Assembly (NCBI RefSeq): GCF_036263595.1
Contig: NZ_DATAGQ010000095.1
Location: 1 to 38,855, forward strand
Source: Geminicoccus sp036263595
GTDB taxonomy: Bacteria > Pseudomonadota > Alphaproteobacteria > Geminicoccales > Geminicoccaceae
Direction: 5' to 3'
Length of the DNA: 38,855 nucleotides
Shown here: positions 32,592 through 38,855 of the stretch, piece by piece
Position numbering within the stretch: the stretch's first letter is position 1
Layout of the letters: every line of letters begins with the position of its first letter
Made by a program: the position numbers and the translations under genes
The notes under the pieces: model-generated
Told to the model about the DNA's origin: nothing
Database searches by the model: none
The model's input: only the letters and a program-made list of their open reading frames with translations

Positions 32592-32617
32592 GTCAACGGT
32601 CGGGGTTGACCGTTGAC
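32592..32617. promoter_or_regulatory. 10-bp inverted repeat in front of parA
   Basis: GTCAACGGTC at 32592-32601 and GACCGTTGAC at 32608-32617 are exact reverse complements with a 6-base spacer. A further GTCAAC is at 32579-32584. It lies about 60 bases before the parA start, fitting an operator for the ParA HTH domain or an additional partition site. Confidence 0.6.
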
Positions 32618-32675
32618 GTTCTGGCCACCTTCCTGCATCGTCGACCCAGTGTGGATCCTGCGGGGGGAAAGGCGG

Positions 32676-33710
32676 ATGCATGGCGACGCGATGAGGGCGC
32701 TGCGTCAGGAGCTGCGCCTCAGTCAGACGGCCCTGAAGGACATTCTCAACACCAGGCTTGGCCGAAGCTACGACAAGCCGCGGATCAGCCGCTGGGAGAA
32801 TGGCCGGGAGCCGGTGCCGGAGGATGTCGTCGCTGAGCTTCTGGCGCTGACCAAGGGCCGCGCGCGCGAGGCGCGGGTGATCGCGCTTGCGAACCAGAAG
32901 GGCGGCGTCGGCAAGACGACCACCGCGATCAACCTGGCCTATGCCCTGTCGAGCCGCAGCCAGCGCGTGCTCCTGATCGACCTGGATCCACAGGCGACGG
33001 CGACCGTGGCGCTGCTGGCCGGCGGCGCGGTCGATGCCCATCGCAAGGGCCAGACGATCGCGAACGTGATCCTGCGCGGCCGACCGCTGCAGGAGGCGAT
33101 CCTGCCGGCCGGCAGCACGATCGGCGCGCACCGGCCGCTGCCCTACGACCTGGTGCCCAGCCATATCGAGTTGGCGGAGGTGGACAGCCGGCGCGAGCCG
33201 GGCCTGGACGTCGTGCTGCGCGAAAAGGTCGACGAGGTCCGCACGAGCTATGACTTCATCGTCGTGGATGCGCCGCCAAATCTAGGCATGCTCACCTGGA
33301 TGGCGCTGGCAGCCGCCCAGGACGTGATCATCCCGGTCCGTACCGAGCCCTATGACACGATGGGCGTGGGGCTGATCCTCGGCACGGTGAACAAGGTGCA
33401 GCGGCGGTTGAACCCCGGCCTGAGGTTGGCAGGGATCCTGCCGACCCAGTACAGTCGGCGCAAGGCGGTCGACCGCGAGGTCCTGGAGCATCTGGTGACG
33501 GCCATGGGCGACAAGGGCGTGGTGCTGGCGCCGGTTCCGGAAAGTGCCGTGTACGGGCATGCCGCCCGCAACGGGCGCATCGCCCTGGAGGCATCGCCAG
33601 GTGCACCGGCCGTTGCCGTCTATGAGCGGCTGGCGGATGCGATCACGGCGGTGGCGGATTGGCCGCGGGTGACCAGCGAGGATTCGGCGATGGGGCAGGG
33701 GCCGGCATGA
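32676..33710 (+). CDS. parA: ParA partition ATPase with N-terminal HTH domain
   Basis: A protein of 344 residues. Residues 7-50 look like an XRE-type helix-turn-helix (L-R-L-S-Q-T-A-L-K-D-I-L, then K-P-R-I-S-R-W-E-N-G-R). The deviant Walker A motif N-Q-K75-G-G-V-G-K80-T-T follows, with V-L-L-I-D-L-D-P-Q-A-T-A at about 105 and I-V-V-D-A-P-P-N (Walker B) near 200. ParA ATPases move plasmid copies along the nucleoid together with ParB bound at parS, and type Ia members also repress their own operon through the HTH. ATG 32676 has GGGGAAAGG just upstream; the longer frame from 32613 would run through the inverted repeat. Its stop overlaps the parB start (ATGA). Confidence 0.95.
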   Translation: MHGDAMRALRQELRLSQTALKDILNTRLGRSYDKPRISRWENGREPVPEDVVAELLALTKGRAREARVIALANQKGGVGKTTTAINLAYALSSRSQRVLLIDLDPQATATVALLAGGAVDAHRKGQTIANVILRGRPLQEAILPAGSTIGAHRPLPYDLVPSHIELAEVDSRREPGLDVVLREKVDEVRTSYDFIVVDAPPNLGMLTWMALAAAQDVIIPVRTEPYDTMGVGLILGTVNKVQRRLNPGLRLAGILPTQYSRRKAVDREVLEHLVTAMGDKGVVLAPVPESAVYGHAARNGRIALEASPGAPAVAVYERLADAITAVADWPRVTSEDSAMGQGPA

Positions 33711-34615
33711 GCAGACGCAAGCAGCAGCCGTCGCCGATCCTCAGCACCTCGACCGCCCTGATCGGCGAGGCGTCCGGCAGCCTGGTCACCCGGGAAACCA
33801 GGTTCCGGCACAGTTTCGAGGCGCCGGTCGACCGGATCGAGCCGCATCCGAGCCAGGCGCGCACCCATTTCGACCAGGGCGAGATCGAGGCCCTGGCCGC
33901 GACCATGGCCGAGCAGGGACAGCTCCAGCCCATCCTGCTGTCGCGCCACCCAAAGGCGAAGGACCGCTGGTTCATCGTCGCCGGCGAACGACGCTGGCGG
34001 GCCGCGCGCCACAACGGCTGGACCTCGATCCTCGCCATCGAGCATGAGGGCAATGTCGAGATCGCCTCGCTCATCGAGAACCTCCAGCGGGTCGACCTGA
34101 CGCCGGTCGAAGAGGCGAGGGGGCTCCAGCACCTCATTACCGACAAGGGTTATACCCAGTCCGCCGCTGCGGCGGCGCTCGGCAAGTCGAAGGCGGAGAT
34201 CAGCGCCACGCTGCGCATCCTCACCCTGCCCGAGGACGTGCTCGATGCAGTTCTGACGTCAGAACTTCCGATCGCCAAGAACACGCTGATCGAACTGGCC
34301 CGGGTCGAGCCGGGTTCGGTGCGGGAGCGCCTGATGGCGCTGGCGCGGCAGGGAGCGCTGACCGTCCGGGCGATCCGCGAGGCGCAGGAGGCGCCGCCGG
34401 ATGATGATGACGACGACGGCGCGGACCGGCATGAACGAACCCGGCGGACCGGCAAGCCGGCCGGCAGCACCATCGTGAAGCTGGTCGACCGTCTCGGCAT
34501 GAACCTGGTGAAGATGCTCGCCGCCGGGCAGGAGCTCGACGCTGCCGAGCGCGCTCGCCTGTCCCAGCTGCGCGATGCGCTCGACAAGCTTCTTGCCAGA
34601 AGCGGTCCGACCTGA
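33707..34615 (+). CDS. parB: ParB centromere-binding protein
   Basis: A protein of 302 residues. The ParB/Srx nuclease-like domain shows P-H-P-S-Q-A-R-T-H-F, Q-G-Q-L-Q-P-I-L-L, A-G-E-R-R-W-R-A-A-R and I-E-N-L-Q-R-V-D-L-T-P-V-E-E-A. The last two are the CTP-binding signatures of the family. The HTH follows (Y-T-Q-S-A-A-A-A-A-L-G-K-S-K-A-E-I-S-A-T-L-R). A highly acidic linker (P-P-D-D-D-D-D-D-G-A-D) leads to a C-terminal dimerisation helix. The start overlaps the parA stop by four bases. An 18-bp palindrome identical to one near repA lies within the gene, and parS sites inside parB are known from other replicons. Confidence 0.95.
   Translation: MSRRKQQPSPILSTSTALIGEASGSLVTRETRFRHSFEAPVDRIEPHPSQARTHFDQGEIEALAATMAEQGQLQPILLSRHPKAKDRWFIVAGERRWRAARHNGWTSILAIEHEGNVEIASLIENLQRVDLTPVEEARGLQHLITDKGYTQSAAAAALGKSKAEISATLRILTLPEDVLDAVLTSELPIAKNTLIELARVEPGSVRERLMALARQGALTVRAIREAQEAPPDDDDDDGADRHERTRRTGKPAGSTIVKLVDRLGMNLVKMLAAGQELDAAERARLSQLRDALDKLLARSGPT
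34249..34266. repeat. 18-bp perfect palindrome inside parB, parS candidate copy 2
   Basis: AGTTCTGACGTCAGAACT, identical to the copy at 31111-31128, is embedded in the parB coding sequence (the codons read A-V-L-T-S-E-L there). A chance exact repeat of an 18-bp palindrome in so short a distance is extremely unlikely. Confidence 0.7.
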
Positions 34616-34693
34616 GCGGCAGGACAGCGGGCTGGATGACCAAGGTATACCGCTCGCTTGCGGCTGCCCGGCTCGGATGATACACATCGGACC

Positions 34694-34707
34694 TGGATAG
34701 ATATCCA
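34694..34707. promoter_or_regulatory. Operator-like palindrome before vapB
   Basis: TGGATA at 34694-34699 and TATCCA at 34702-34707 form an inverted repeat with a 2-base centre, immediately before the ribosome site AAGGAGGG of vapB. Antitoxins of this type repress their own operon by binding such sites. Confidence 0.55.
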
Positions 34708-34718
34708 AGGAGGGCCGC

Positions 34719-34955
34719 ATGCAGATCGCGAAGTGGGGGAACAGCCTCGCCGTGCGCCTGCCGGCCAAGCTGGTCGAGGAGCTCGGTCTGCGCGAGGGCG
34801 ACGATGTCGAGCTGACCAGGCTGGAGGGCGGGCTTGCGGTGTTCAAGCGCCTCAAGGCCGAGGAAGCCCTGGACCGCCTGATCAGGCTGGCCAAGGAGAA
34901 GCCGGCGCTGCCTGAAGATTACAAGTTCGACCGCGACGAGGCGAATGCCCGTTGA
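34719..34955 (+). CDS. vapB: VapB-type antitoxin (AbrB/SpoVT fold)
   Basis: A protein of 78 residues. The N-terminal swapped-hairpin domain M-Q-I-A-K-W-G-N-S-L-A-V-R-L-P-A-K-L-V-E binds DNA. The C-terminal tail (A-L-P-E-D-Y-K-F-D-R-D) would wrap around the toxin. A strong ribosome site, AAGGAGGG, is five bases upstream. The gene overlaps vapC by 11 bases, the usual antitoxin-first order. Located right after parAB, it acts as a plasmid-stability (post-segregational killing) module. Confidence 0.93.
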   Translation: MQIAKWGNSLAVRLPAKLVEELGLREGDDVELTRLEGGLAVFKRLKAEEALDRLIRLAKEKPALPEDYKFDRDEANAR

Positions 34956-35340
34956 GTTCGCCGACAGCAATGTCGTGCTCTATGCGCTGACGACCGGGTG
35001 GAAGGCGGAGCGTGCATGGGAGATCCTGCGGACCCGCCCCATCATCAACGTCCAGGTGCTGAACGAGGTCCTCAACGTCCTTCGGCTCAAGCAGCGCCTG
35101 AACTGGCAGGAAATCGACGAGCGGATGAGCCTGATCCGCGAGCTGCTGCCCCAGATCGACCTTACCGTCCAGGTGCATGACGTCGGGCGCGCCCTGGCAG
35201 CCCGGTACCAGTTCCGGACCTACGATGCGATGATTGTCGCTGCCGCCCTGGAGGCAGGATGCGAGCGCTTGTGGAGCGAGGACATGCAGGACGGGCAGGT
35301 GGTCTGGGAAAGGCTTACCATCAGCAACCCGTTTGGGTGA
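34945..35340 (+). CDS. vapC: VapC-type PIN-domain ribonuclease toxin
   Basis: A protein of 131 residues. The acidic residues of the PIN active site are in place: Asp7 in F-A-D-S-N-V-V-L-Y, Glu41 in L-N-E-V-L-N-V-L, Asp94 in T-Y-D-A-M-I-V-A-A-A and Glu112-Asp113 in L-W-S-E-D-M-Q-D. Toxins of this family cut specific RNAs, usually tRNA or rRNA, when the antitoxin is lost. It overlaps vapB by 11 bases. A fragment of a homologous toxin is at 21650-21754. Confidence 0.94.
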   Translation: MPVEFADSNVVLYALTTGWKAERAWEILRTRPIINVQVLNEVLNVLRLKQRLNWQEIDERMSLIRELLPQIDLTVQVHDVGRALAARYQFRTYDAMIVAAALEAGCERLWSEDMQDGQVVWERLTISNPFG

Positions 35341-35403
35341 CGGCTGACGGCATGTCCTTCGCAGGTCGCTCGGCGTCGGCCGTTTCGCCTGGGAGCGGCT
35401 CGC

Positions 35404-36258
35404 TCAGCCAGTCCATGCCGTGGCCTTCATGGTGCCGTAGCCCATCCCGTCGGCCGTCCAGAGGTCCAGACGGTCGCCACCTCGTCGGCCGTTGATGGTG
35501 AAGGCGGCCCCGTCGAAGAGCGGCCTGACGCTCCGGAACCGGAACAGGGTCGGCGGCGCGCCCTTGTTCATGTCCATGGCGAGGTTCAAGAGCAGGGTAG
35601 CCTGGAGCGGACCATGGACGACGAGGCCGAGATAACCTTCCACTTCTTGGCAGTAACGGTGGTCGTAGTGGATGCGATGGCCGTTGAACGTCAGGGCGGA
35701 ATAGCGGAACAGCAGAACGGGGCTGCTCTCGACCTGCCGTGTCACCTCGGCCGGTAAAGGATCGTCGTCGGGAAGATTCGCTGCTGCTGGCGGTTGGTCA
35801 GCTCCCCGGTAGACGATGTCATGGCGCTCGAGCACGGCCGGCCCTCGACTAGTCCGCAACTCGTGCCATACCGCCACGAAGCAGAGGGGGCCGGTGCGCC
35901 CGCTCTTCATCTCGACGCTCTCGATGCGGGATAGCCGTTCTACCCTGTCGCCGACCTGCAGCCGGTCGAGCAGGCGAAGCTCGCCACCGGCCCACATCCG
36001 GCGGGGGAGCGGCACAGGTGGCAGGAACCCGCCGCGGGCCGGATGTCCGTCGGGGCCAAGGCAGGACATCCGGACGACCGGTGGTGCCAGGCACCAGTGG
36101 ATGCCCAAAGGAGCCGGCTCGCCGCAGGAGGGAACGCCAGGATCCTGATCGAGCGTGGCTCTCAGACCCCTCACCATCTGGGGCGAGATCTGATCCTCCG
36201 CCTGCTCCGTCCGGCCGACCCAGGTCCTCAGATGATCGAGATCGAGGCGATCGGGCAT
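35404..36258 (-). CDS. HTD2/MaoC-like hydratase (mesaconyl-C4-CoA hydratase type)
   Basis: A protein of 284 residues. The C-terminal hot-dog half has F-R-Y-S-A-L-T-F-N-G-H-R-I-H-Y-D, the hydratase motif of the HTD2 family, and E-G-Y-L-G-L-V-V-H-G-P-L. The N-terminal half (FAS1-like dehydratase type) has G-G-F-L-P-P-V-P-L-P-R-R-M-W-A-G-G. Known relatives hydrate mesaconyl- or itaconyl-CoA to citramalyl-CoA, or 3-hydroxyacyl thioesters. The start at 36258 has GGGAG at good distance. It is 10 bases after the acyl-CoA dehydrogenase stop, so the two form an operon, with a CoA-transferase divergent from them. The precise substrate is inference. Confidence 0.85.
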   Translation of the reverse strand: MPDRLDLDHLRTWVGRTEQAEDQISPQMVRGLRATLDQDPGVPSCGEPAPLGIHWCLAPPVVRMSCLGPDGHPARGGFLPPVPLPRRMWAGGELRLLDRLQVGDRVERLSRIESVEMKSGRTGPLCFVAVWHELRTSRGPAVLERHDIVYRGADQPPAAANLPDDDPLPAEVTRQVESSPVLLFRYSALTFNGHRIHYDHRYCQEVEGYLGLVVHGPLQATLLLNLAMDMNKGAPPTLFRFRSVRPLFDGAAFTINGRRGGDRLDLWTADGMGYGTMKATAWTG

Positions 36259-36268
36259 CTGTGCTCCC

Positions 36269-37423
36269 TCAATAGGATCGCGGCATGCCCAGGACATGCT
36301 CGGCAAGGTAGCTCAGGATCAGGTTGGTCGAGATCGGCGCCACCTGATAGAGGCGGGTCTCGCGGAACTTGCGCTCGATATCGTACTCCTCCGCGAATCC
36401 GAACCCGCCATGGGTCTGCACGCAGGCCTCGGCCGCAGCCCAGGAAGCTTCGGCGGCGAGCATCTTGGCCATGTTCGCCTCAGCACCGCATCCTTCGCCC
36501 CGCTCGAAGAGCGATGCCGCTTCCTTCACCATCAGGTCGGCGGCACGCATCTGGGCGAAGGCGCGGGCGATCGGAAACTGGATGCCCTGGTTCTGGCCGA
36601 TCGGACGACCGAACACCTGGCGCTCCCGCGCATAGGCCGTCGCCTTCTCGATGAACCACCTGGCGTCCCCGACGCACTCCGCGGCGATCAGGATGCGCTC
36701 GGCGTTCATGCCGGACAGGATATAGCGAAAGCCTTTGCCTTCCTCGCCGATCAGGTTCTCGGCCGGCACACGGACATTGTCGAAGAAAACCTGGGTGGTG
36801 GAATGGTTCATCATGGTGCGGATCGGATGGATGGTAAGCCCCGCCTTCTTCGCCGCGCGCATGTCCAGGATGAAGACGGACAGCCCGTCGGTGCGCCTGG
36901 CGACCTGCTCCTTCGGCGTGGTGCGCGCCAGGAGAAGCATCAGGTCCGATTGCTCGGCCCGGCTCGTCCAGATCTTCTGGCCATTGACGACATAGCTGTC
37001 TCCTTCCCGTCGGGCGAAGGTCTGGATCGAGCTCGTGTCGGTGCCGCTGGAGGGCTCGGTGACACCGAAGGCCTGCAGGCGCAGTTCACCCGCAGCGATG
37101 GCAGGCAGGTAGGTGCGCTTTTGCGCCTCGCTGCCGTGCCGGAGCAGAGCACCCATTACGTACATCTGGGCATGGCAGGCGGCACCGTTGCAGCCGGCCC
37201 GCTGGACCTCCTCCAGAATCGCGGCAGCGGCGGACAGCGGCAGGCCAGAGCCGCCATATTCCTCAGGAATGAGGGCGCCGAGATAGCCGGCAGCGGTAAG
37301 TGCCTGCACGAAGGCGGTGGGATAGGCGTTCTCGCGGTCCAGGGCGCGCCAGTATTCGCCGGGAAACTGGGCGCACAGCTTTGCCACCTCTTCCCGGATC
37401 TGGGGATAATCTTCCTGCACCAC
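36269..37423 (-). CDS. Acyl-CoA dehydrogenase
   Basis: A flavoprotein of 384 residues. It shows I-P-E-E-Y-G-G-S-G-L-P, G-V-T-E-P-S-S-G-T-D-T-S (FAD/substrate loop), I-W-T-S-R-A-E-Q-S-D, F-F-D-N-V-R-V-P-A-E-N-L-I-G-E-E-G-K-G-F, and H-G-G-F-G-F-A-E-E-Y-D-I-E-R near the end. The common catalytic Glu of the Y-E-G-T motif is absent: Y-Q-V-A-P-I-S is read. A Glu in G-M-N-A-E-R-I-L-I-A lies where isovaleryl-CoA and long-chain dehydrogenases carry their base. This suggests a branched or otherwise bulky acyl-CoA substrate. The start is GTG 37423 with GGAG seven bases upstream; GTG 37420 is possible. It shares an operon with the HTD2 hydratase. Confidence 0.93.
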   Translation of the reverse strand: MVQEDYPQIREEVAKLCAQFPGEYWRALDRENAYPTAFVQALTAAGYLGALIPEEYGGSGLPLSAAAAILEEVQRAGCNGAACHAQMYVMGALLRHGSEAQKRTYLPAIAAGELRLQAFGVTEPSSGTDTSSIQTFARREGDSYVVNGQKIWTSRAEQSDLMLLLARTTPKEQVARRTDGLSVFILDMRAAKKAGLTIHPIRTMMNHSTTQVFFDNVRVPAENLIGEEGKGFRYILSGMNAERILIAAECVGDARWFIEKATAYARERQVFGRPIGQNQGIQFPIARAFAQMRAADLMVKEAASLFERGEGCGAEANMAKMLAAEASWAAAEACVQTHGGFGFAEEYDIERKFRETRLYQVAPISTNLILSYLAEHVLGMPRSY

Positions 37424-37572
37424 GATCCTTCTCCTCGCCTCTGGCGACCATAGATGGCGGGTGGGCGACCCGGACGCCAAACTCAAATTGCTGCATCACA
37501 AATCATCTGGCCCAGGAAACGCTGGGCGCGCAGGATCGCCCCATGGGGATCAAACGGGCCGATCAAGAAGCG

Positions 37573-38715
37573 ATGAATCCTGCACTCGATGGACTGCTTG
37601 TTGTATCGCTGGAACAGGCCGTGGCGGCACCTTTGGCCTCCTGCCGGCTGGCCGATGCAGGGGCCCGGGTCATCAAGATCGAGCGGCCGGAAGGAGACTT
37701 CGCGCGTGGCTACGACCATCTGGTGAAGGGCGAGAGCGCCTATTTCGTCTGGCTGAACCGGGGCAAGGAGTCCGTCTGCCTCGACCTGAAGCAGGACAAG
37801 GACCGCGCGGTGCTGGCCACCATGATCGCCAGGGCCGACGTGTTCATCGAGAACCTGGCACCTGGTGCTCTCCACCGCCTGGGCTTCCCGATGGCCGAGC
37901 TACGCAAGGCCCATCCCAAGCTCATTACCTGCACGATCTCGGGCTACGGTGATGATGGGCCATACCGTGACCTGAAGGCCTATGATCTCCTGGTGCAGGC
38001 GGAGAGCGGCCTCTCCTCCATCACCGGGACACAGGAGGGGCCGGCCCGCGTCGGCGTCTCGATCGCTGATATCGCAGCCGGGATGACGGCATTTCAGAGC
38101 GTGCTTACCGCGCTCTACGCACGGAACCGTACCGGCCAGGGGCAGCACATCGCCGTGTCCCTCTATCATGCCCTCGCCGACTGGATGAACGTCCCCTTTC
38201 TCCAGTACGCCTATGGTGCCCGGGTGCCGGAGCGCTGCGGCCTGAACCACCCGACCATCGCACCCTATGGCGCCTATACCTGCCGGGACGGCAAGGCGGT
38301 CCTGCTCGCGATCCAGAACGACCGCGAATGGCCGATCTTCTGCACCGAGGTACTGGAGCGGCCGGCCTTGACCTCCGACGACCGTTTCGACGACAACAGC
38401 AAGCGTGTCGCCAACCGGCCGGCCCTGGACGAAATCATCCTCGAGGTGTTCGTCGGCGCCGACAGGGACACCATGGTCCAGCGTCTCCAGAAGGCGCGCA
38501 TCGCCTTCGGGCGGGTCAACACGCTGGTAGACATGTCGGCCCATCCGCAGAACCGCTACGTGACCGTCGAAAGTCCGGCGGGGCCGATCCGGATGCTGGC
38601 ACCGAGTGCCATCTTCGATGGAAACGAGCTGGTCCTGGGGGCAGTGCCAGCCCTGGGGCAGGACACTGCGCGCATCATGGAAGAGTTCGGCGCTGCCACA
38701 CCCGTCGAGGACTGA
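37573..38715 (+). CDS. CaiB/BaiF-family (class III) CoA-transferase
   Basis: A protein of 380 residues. It shows L-L-V-V-S-L-E-Q-A-V-A-A-P-L-A-S near the N-terminus, G-A-R-V-I-K-I-E-R-P-E-G-D-F-A-R, N-R-G-K-E-S-V-C-L-D-L-K, I-S-G-Y-G-D-D-G-P-Y, A-Y-D-L-L-V-Q-A-E-S-G-L with the catalytic Asp, and G-Q-G-Q-H-I-A-V-S. These enzymes move CoA between carboxylic acids without a free acyl phosphate. ATG 37573 is preferred, being nearest to the usual family start; ATG 37543 is in frame. It is divergent from the dehydrogenase-hydratase operon with about 150 bases between, and probably activates the acid those enzymes then oxidise and hydrate. Confidence 0.93.
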   Translation: MNPALDGLLVVSLEQAVAAPLASCRLADAGARVIKIERPEGDFARGYDHLVKGESAYFVWLNRGKESVCLDLKQDKDRAVLATMIARADVFIENLAPGALHRLGFPMAELRKAHPKLITCTISGYGDDGPYRDLKAYDLLVQAESGLSSITGTQEGPARVGVSIADIAAGMTAFQSVLTALYARNRTGQGQHIAVSLYHALADWMNVPFLQYAYGARVPERCGLNHPTIAPYGAYTCRDGKAVLLAIQNDREWPIFCTEVLERPALTSDDRFDDNSKRVANRPALDEIILEVFVGADRDTMVQRLQKARIAFGRVNTLVDMSAHPQNRYVTVESPAGPIRMLAPSAIFDGNELVLGAVPALGQDTARIMEEFGAATPVED

Positions 38716-38793
38716 TACCAAGCCACCGAAGATCTGATCTGAGGACCTGAGTTGGCTGGAGGCATGGTAAGCTGTGGGCTGGAGGACCCAGCC

Positions 38794-38855
38794 ATGCCAG
38801 CACTGGCCATTCGCGAAGACCTGCCCGCCACCGAACTGCGCCATCTCGCCCGGCA
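38794..38855 (+). CDS. IS630-type transposase, N-terminus (cut by window end)
   Basis: The frame reads M-P-A-L-A-I-R-E-D-L-P-A-T-E-L-R-H-L-A-R, the usual beginning of IS630-family transposases with D-L-P-x-x-E-L-R-x-L-A-R. GGAGGAC lies just upstream. The direct repeat GGCTGGAGG at about 38754 and 38778 may be part of the element's left end. Whether the element is intact cannot be told. Confidence 0.7.
   Translation, partial: MPALAIREDLPATELRHLAR

Noticed and set aside
36296..37453. 385-residue plus-strand open frame over the acyl-CoA dehydrogenase
   Set aside because: Antisense of a complete acyl-CoA dehydrogenase; no recognisable family.
38716..38793. Attachment site or tRNA near the right edge
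   Set aside because: No cloverleaf or integrase is present; the repeats there are better explained as the left end of an IS630-type element.

Overview
This is a GC-rich window whose gene families fit an alphaproteobacterium, probably a Rhodospirillales- or Geminicoccales-like lineage (inferred from family resemblance only). The right-hand third carries a plasmid or chromid backbone: a PF04796-type replication initiator (repA), a GTTTCAAnTTCAGCG iteron array, parA, parB and a vapBC toxin-antitoxin pair. Most of the window is therefore best read as accessory DNA of a secondary replicon. It mixes intact metabolic and envelope genes with many decayed genes and transposase remnants.

Layout, left to right. 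(1) 1-1900: two tandem serine hydrolases of the beta-lactamase/esterase family, the first cut by the window edge. (2) 2.1-3.65 kb: a response-regulator fragment cut by an IS481-type element, followed by a second dead DDE transposase. (3) 3.8-5.9 kb: an SDR dehydrogenase and an NTF2-like protein, divergent from a LysR regulator. (4) 6.2-7.7 kb: an exported alpha/beta hydrolase divergent from an OhrR-like MarR regulator, with two identical TATCGCGATA palindromes between them. (5) 7.8-9.9 kb: an intact alpha/beta hydrolase, a broken one, and an IS5 remnant. (6) 10.1-15.7 kb: an M20 peptidase, an SLC13-type transporter interrupted by one amber codon, and an AbgT-type transporter; these look like a scavenging set for peptides or acyl-amino acids. 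(7) 16.6-20.1 kb: envelope genes, namely an EF-hand protein with a glycine-zipper lipoprotein, and a Tat-type lipoprotein hydrolase coupled to mlaA. (8) 20.1-22.2 kb: a gene graveyard with a YqhA-like C-terminus, a hydrolase C-terminus, a broken small protein, an SRP-RNA-like scrap and a VapC tail. (9) 22.2-29.1 kb: a GH13 alpha-glucosidase, an FdhF/YdeP-type molybdoenzyme, a class I fructose-bisphosphate aldolase and a class III aminotransferase. (10) 29.6-30.8 kb: an RTX repeat protein with a good terminator. (11) 31.1-35.3 kb: repA, origin, parAB and vapBC. (12) 35.4-38.7 kb: an HTD2-type hydratase and an acyl-CoA dehydrogenase, divergent from a CaiB-type CoA-transferase, probably one dicarboxylate or branched acyl-CoA route. 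The window ends inside an IS630-type transposase.

The most interesting signals are non-coding. An exact 18-bp palindrome, AGTTCTGACGTCAGAACT, occurs once just past the 3' end of repA and once inside parB, and is a strong parS candidate. The iteron array has six direct copies, one inverted copy and a degenerate copy inside repA. A 10-bp inverted repeat lies in front of parA. Together they look like a compact replication and partition module whose cis sites can be read directly from the sequence.
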